Source: Ramlibacter sp.
GTDB taxonomy: Bacteria; Pseudomonadota; Gammaproteobacteria; Burkholderiales; Burkholderiaceae_C
Direction of reading: 5' to 3'
DNA: 5,529 nucleotides
Assembly (NCBI GenBank): GCA_021156245.1
Contig: JAJNBO010000204.1
Location: 1 to 5,529, forward strand
Shown: positions 4,005-5,529 of the stretch, in pieces
Layout of the letters: the number at the start of each line of letters is the position of its first letter
Position numbering within the stretch: the stretch's first letter is position 1
Notes under the pieces: generated by a model
Told to the model about the DNA's origin: nothing
Database searches by the model: none
Seen by the model: the letters and a program-made list of their open reading frames with translations, nothing else
Made by a program: the position numbers and the translations under genes

Positions 4005-5267
4005 ATGAGCGGCTCCATCTGGATGTGGCTGTTCTTCGCCACGCTCGCCGTGCAGCTGCTGGTGATCTGGTCGATCCGCCGCCATCGCAGCCCGGTTCTG
4101 CAGGTGAAGGCCGACTCCGGCATCGCCGACCTCGTCCCCTCCATCTCCGGCCTGACCCTGGGCACCTCGGTCGAAGGCAACAGCGTGGAGATCCTCGAGA
4201 ACGGCCACTTCTACGACGTGCTGATCGAGCGCATCCTGGCGGCGCAGAAGTCCGTGCACTTCGAGACCTTCCTGTGGAAGCCGGGCGAACTCGCCAAGCG
4301 CATGGCCGCCGCCTTCATCGACCGGGCCCGCGCCGGCGTGATCGTGCGGATCATGCTCGACGCGCAGGGCAGCAAGAAGATGGAGCCCGACGTCGTGGAG
4401 TTCCTGCGCGAGGCGGGCTGCAAGGTGAAGTTCTTCCACAAGCGCTCGCTCTACACGCTGGGCGTGCTGAACGACCGCGACCACCGCAAGATCTGCATCA
4501 TCGACGGCAAGGAAGCCTTCGTGGGCGGCCACTGCATCACGGACGACTGGCTGGGCGACGCCGAAGACCACCTGCACAACTCCGACGTGAGCGTCTGGCT
4601 GCACGGCCCCATCGTCCACAGCGTCCAGGGCGCGTTCAGCGAGAACTGGGCGGGCGAGACGGGCGAGCTGTTCGTCGGCGACTCGTTCTTCCCCAGGCTG
4701 GAAAAGGCGGGCGACATCCCGATGCACGCGGCTTACGTCAAGCCGGAAAATTCCGCGCCTTCGGTGAAGATCCTGCACCACACCGTGCTGTGCCTGGCGC
4801 GCGAGCGGATCTGGATCCAGAACCCGTACTTCATCCCGAAGCGGGAAGCCATCGATGCGCTCGCTGCCGCGGTGAAGCGGGGCGTGGACGTGCGGGTGTT
4901 GATGCCGGCCACCAGCGGGTCCGACGCGCCGATGGTGCAGCACGCGGGGCACTACCACTTTGAAAGCCTGCTGAACCACGGCGTGCGGCTCTACGAATAC
5001 CCGCACACGCTGCTGCACCAGAAGATCATGACGGTGGACGGCATCTGGAGCGCGGTGGGCTCCACCAACTTCGACGACCGGTCCTTCGACACCAACGACG
5101 AGATCACCATCGGCATCCTCGACGAGGGTGTCGCGGCGAAGCTGGACGCCATCTTCGAGAAATACGTGAAGCGGGCCGACGAGATCAGCCCCGAGGAATG
5201 GCGCAAGCGCAGCGTGCTGACCAAGCTGAAACACAATGCGGCGTACCTGCTGAACGACGTGCTTTGA
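4005..5267 (+). CDS. Phospholipase D-family protein, cardiolipin synthase type (ClsB-like)
   Basis: A 420-residue protein with one N-terminal membrane anchor (about residues 5-23, followed by the basic RRHR) and two PLD catalytic repeats. The first HKD motif is H160-R-K162-ICII-D167 followed by GG at 174-175; the second is H338-Q-K340-IMTV-D345 followed by GSTNFDDRS at 352-360. Both are complete, so the enzyme should be active. HKD enzymes work through a phosphohistidine intermediate; in bacterial cardiolipin synthases they join two phosphatidylglycerols, or phosphatidylglycerol with another lipid, at the inner membrane. Length and the single anchor fit ClsB-like enzymes (about 400-420 residues) better than ClsA, which has two N-terminal membrane helices. 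Other phosphatidyltransferase or phosphodiesterase activities cannot be excluded. The ATG at 4005 has GAGG seven bases upstream and is followed directly by the anchor. An alpha/beta hydrolase starts five bases after the stop, pointing to an operon. Confidence 0.92.
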   Translation: MSGSIWMWLFFATLAVQLLVIWSIRRHRSPVLQVKADSGIADLVPSISGLTLGTSVEGNSVEILENGHFYDVLIERILAAQKSVHFETFLWKPGELAKRMAAAFIDRARAGVIVRIMLDAQGSKKMEPDVVEFLREAGCKVKFFHKRSLYTLGVLNDRDHRKICIIDGKEAFVGGHCITDDWLGDAEDHLHNSDVSVWLHGPIVHSVQGAFSENWAGETGELFVGDSFFPRLEKAGDIPMHAAYVKPENSAPSVKILHHTVLCLARERIWIQNPYFIPKREAIDALAAAVKRGVDVRVLMPATSGSDAPMVQHAGHYHFESLLNHGVRLYEYPHTLLHQKIMTVDGIWSAVGSTNFDDRSFDTNDEITIGILDEGVAAKLDAIFEKYVKRADEISPEEWRKRSVLTKLKHNAAYLLNDVL

Positions 5268-5272
5268 AACCG

Positions 5273-5529
5273 ATGTCCCCCGAGCCGCCGCCCCTGGAAT
5301 CCGAACTCCCGCCCGAAGCCCTGCGCGTCCTGTCGCTCGCTTCGCGCCACGTGACGCCGGCTGGCGAAGGCGACGTGGTGTGGCATGCCTGGGGCGCAGG
5401 CGCGCCGCTCGTGCTGCTGCACGGCGGCAGCGGCAGCTGGACGCACTGGATCCGCAACGTGGAGGCCCTCGCCGTCGCCGGGCGCCGTGTGCTGGTGCCC
5501 GACCTGCCCGGCTTCGGCGACTCGGCGCG
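5273..5529 (+). CDS. Alpha/beta hydrolase, N-terminal fragment
   Basis: The frame opens at ATG 5273 and runs off the window after 85 full codons. After a Pro-rich, probably disordered start (residues 2-14) comes a first strand region, VVWHAWGAGAPLVLLHGGSG (35-54). HGG at 50-52, followed by SGSW, is the oxyanion-hole loop of the alpha/beta hydrolase superfamily. The next element, RRVLVPDLPGFGDSA (71-85), is the strand and PGxGxS turn that come before the nucleophile elbow. The catalytic Ser, Asp and His would lie beyond the window, so activity and substrate are unknown. It begins five bases after the PLD stop codon without a clear Shine-Dalgarno sequence, which suggests translation coupled to the PLD gene. 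Family members are normally 250-300 residues. Confidence 0.88.
   Translation, partial: MSPEPPPLESELPPEALRVLSLASRHVTPAGEGDVVWHAWGAGAPLVLLHGGSGSWTHWIRNVEALAVAGRRVLVPDLPGFGDSA

Noticed and set aside
2602..4008. A 468-codon plus-strand open frame opposite the substrate-binding protein gene
   Set aside because: It mirrors a clear family member with signal peptide and ribosome site; the plus-strand translation has no domain and runs through the divergent promoter region.
3900..5234. A 444-codon minus-strand open frame opposite the PLD gene
   Set aside because: The PLD gene has both HKD motifs and a normal length; the opposite frame is rich in Val, His and Asp without any family pattern and is a codon-bias shadow.

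Overview
This is a visibly GC-rich window with dense codon-third-position G/C bias, short intergenic gaps and many long antisense shadow frames. The gene content is a periplasmic LIV-type binding protein, an ArsR/AHSA1/GFA cluster, a cardiolipin-synthase-like PLD protein, and Ldh_2 and MBL-fold enzymes. Together with the style of the protein sequences this suggests a Burkholderiales betaproteobacterium, perhaps Comamonadaceae (Ramlibacter/Variovorax-like). That placement is inference from sequence style, not from a marker gene.

Layout. Positions 1-3876 are read leftward (minus strand); positions 4005-5529 are read rightward. The two arms diverge from a 128-bp region at 3877-4004. In transcription order, the minus arm holds: (1) a LIV-type substrate-binding protein, 3876-2704, with no permease or ATPase genes nearby; (2) a gap, 2703-2600, that ends in a very clear sigma70-type promoter whose -35/-10 spacer is exactly a perfect inverted repeat; (3) a tightly packed three-gene operon, arsR-type repressor (2599-2285), AHSA1/SRPBCC protein (2283-1801) and GFA-family protein (1804-1388); (4) a 108-bp gap with three successive perfect inverted repeats; (5) an MBL-fold hydrolase (1279-404); (6) after 34 bp carrying a hairpin, the N-terminal part of an Ldh_2-family malate/lactate dehydrogenase (369 to the left edge). 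The plus arm holds a full-length PLD-family protein of cardiolipin synthase type (4005-5267) and, 5 bp later, the first 85 codons of an alpha/beta hydrolase running off the right edge.

How the genes work together. The best-supported functional unit is arsR-AHSA1-GFA. It has one strong promoter, a likely autoregulatory operator inside it, a 1-bp gap between the first two genes and an ATGA overlap between the second and third. The simplest model is that the ArsR-family protein represses its own operon until an unknown signal releases it. The SRPBCC lipocalin-like fold (ligand-binding) and the GFA fold (zinc, glutathione/thiol chemistry) would then handle the same small molecule or stress. The ligand cannot be read from the sequence. 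The MBL hydrolase and Ldh_2 dehydrogenase may be a second co-transcribed pair, and the PLD protein and alpha/beta hydrolase a third.

No mobile element, CRISPR array, rRNA or tRNA was seen. Nothing here looks like a defence or phage system. The unusual content is regulatory: the arsR operator/promoter and inverted repeats placed at several start codons and gene junctions.
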